Made by a program: the position numbers and the translations under genes. Positions 4,573 to 5,215 of a DNA stretch of 5,215 nucleotides are shown here, in pieces. Below the pieces are notes generated by a model that saw only the letters and a program-made list of their open reading frames with translations, did not search any database and had not been told where the DNA came from. The DNA comes from CAZUSC01 sp964622915 (lineage in GTDB: Bacteria; Patescibacteriota; Andersenbacteria; UBA10190): contig CAZUSC010000054.1 of NCBI GenBank assembly GCA_964622915.1, forward strand, positions 1-5,215, given 5' to 3'. Numbering within the stretch: the first letter of the stretch is position 1; every line of letters starts with the position of its first letter.

Positions 4573-5215
4573 AGAAGCCATAACAACGGCTCGCAGCAGC
4601 CTGGATGAGATCAGCGATGCCCCGGACTTAGATGCTGCCTGGCTGGTGCTTAAGGCAGTCGATCAGCAAGATAATGCATGGCTAATTAGCCATGGGGACT
4701 CGCCACTCACCGCCTCGCAGTACACTCTTTTTCAAGACGGTCTGGCCCGCCGAAAGGAAGGAGAGCCACTGGCCTACATTTTTGGTCATTGGGATTTCTA
4801 TGGACGTCGTTTTTTTGTGACATCCGACGTGCTTATTCCCCGTCCATCTAGCGAACAATTAATTGATACAGCTTTAGAAAGAACAAAAGATCTGAACAGC
4901 AAACTTGGTCGTAAAATTACTGTATGGGATTTGGGAACTGGTAGCGGCATAGTTGCTATAACGCTGGCTTTAGAATCACCGCTGATTGAGCATATTTTCG
5001 CAACCGATATTTCTGCGTTTGCTCTGGCCGTCGCCGCTAAAAATGCCCGTCAGCACGGTGTAAATAATAAAATAACTTTTTTGCTGGGCGACATGTTGGA
5101 GCCCGTTTCAAACCTCAAGATAGATTTACTGGTAAGCAACCCTCCATATTTACCCGCCGAAGCTTTAGCGAAGGCTGGATGTTCCGCTGAAACCCGTGGT
5201 CTCAACTTTGAGCCA
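4562..5215 (+). CDS. prmC: Release-factor glutamine N5-methyltransferase, 3' end missing
   Basis: PrmC (HemK) uses S-adenosylmethionine to methylate the GGQ glutamine of RF1 and RF2, which raises termination efficiency. The 218 visible residues contain the small helical N-terminal domain (1-80, ending EPLAYIFGHWDFYGRRF), then VTSDVLIPRPSSE (86-98). The SAM-binding loop is DLGTGSGIVAI (123-133), and an acidic residue suited to ribose binding is in ATDIS (147-151). The catalytic NPPY is at 193-196. The usual PRPETE/PRPDTE is PRPSSE here. The frame stays open to the window edge; the family is about 280 residues, so roughly 60 are missing. The ATG lies inside prfA, overlapping its last 11 bases in another frame, with no Shine-Dalgarno of note. 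This suggests translational coupling to RF1, its substrate. Confidence 0.95.
   Translation, partial: MTIKEAITTARSSLDEISDAPDLDAAWLVLKAVDQQDNAWLISHGDSPLTASQYTLFQDGLARRKEGEPLAYIFGHWDFYGRRFFVTSDVLIPRPSSEQLIDTALERTKDLNSKLGRKITVWDLGTGSGIVAITLALESPLIEHIFATDISAFALAVAAKNARQHGVNNKITFLLGDMLEPVSNLKIDLLVSNPPYLPAEALAKAGCSAETRGLNFEP

Overview
The window is bacterial. It carries a compact block of translation genes arranged as two divergent groups around an intergenic centre near 2820-3120. On the minus strand, reading right to left, are rpsB (ribosomal protein S2), tsf (elongation factor EF-Ts) and a membrane-anchored TPR protein. On the plus strand are rpmE (ribosomal protein L31), prfA (peptide chain release factor 1) and prmC (release-factor glutamine methyltransferase), the last cut by the right edge. 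The short EF-Ts, the intermediate GC content, the scarcity of Shine-Dalgarno sites and the small TPR membrane protein placed where frr/pyrH often sit would fit a Candidate Phyla Radiation (Patescibacteria, Parcubacteria-like) genome. That placement is an inference and no single feature here proves it. All five complete genes stop with TAA or TAG, and none contains an in-frame TGA, so there is no sign of a recoded stop.

Layout. 1-61: no gene recognised. 62-90: GC-rich hairpin with T/A tracts on both sides, a likely terminator of the TPR gene. 89-1192: TPR membrane protein (minus). 1193-1367: spacer with a possible promoter close to the TPR start and an isolated hairpin downstream of tsf. 1368-1955: tsf (minus). 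1956-2058: spacer made almost entirely of 7-bp units. 2059-2817: rpsB (minus). 2818-3121: divergent control region with the rpsB Shine-Dalgarno sites, a long structured rpsB leader, a good rpsB promoter, a second 7-bp array and a weak rpmE promoter. 3122-3418: rpmE with a lysine-rich tail. 3419-3507: strong hairpin after rpmE, then a third 7-bp array that runs into the prfA start. 3508-4572: prfA. 4562-5215: prmC, overlapping prfA by 11 bases, incomplete.

How they work together. S2 and EF-Ts serve the small ribosomal subunit and EF-Tu recycling, and L31 belongs to the large subunit. RF1 ends translation at UAA/UAG, and PrmC methylates the glutamine of the RF1 GGQ motif, so the overlapping prfA-prmC pair encodes an enzyme with its substrate. 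The most unusual signal is not a gene. Three of the intergenic spaces carry separate arrays of 7-bp units that share the skeleton NNNTACT/AGTANNN although their full unit sequences differ. The longest keeps an uninterrupted 7-bp register for about 17 units and runs into the rpsB stop codon. The second notable signal is the rpsB leader: a three-tier hairpin with a CU-rich segment able to pair with the two Shine-Dalgarno sequences, a plausible S2-responsive translational switch.
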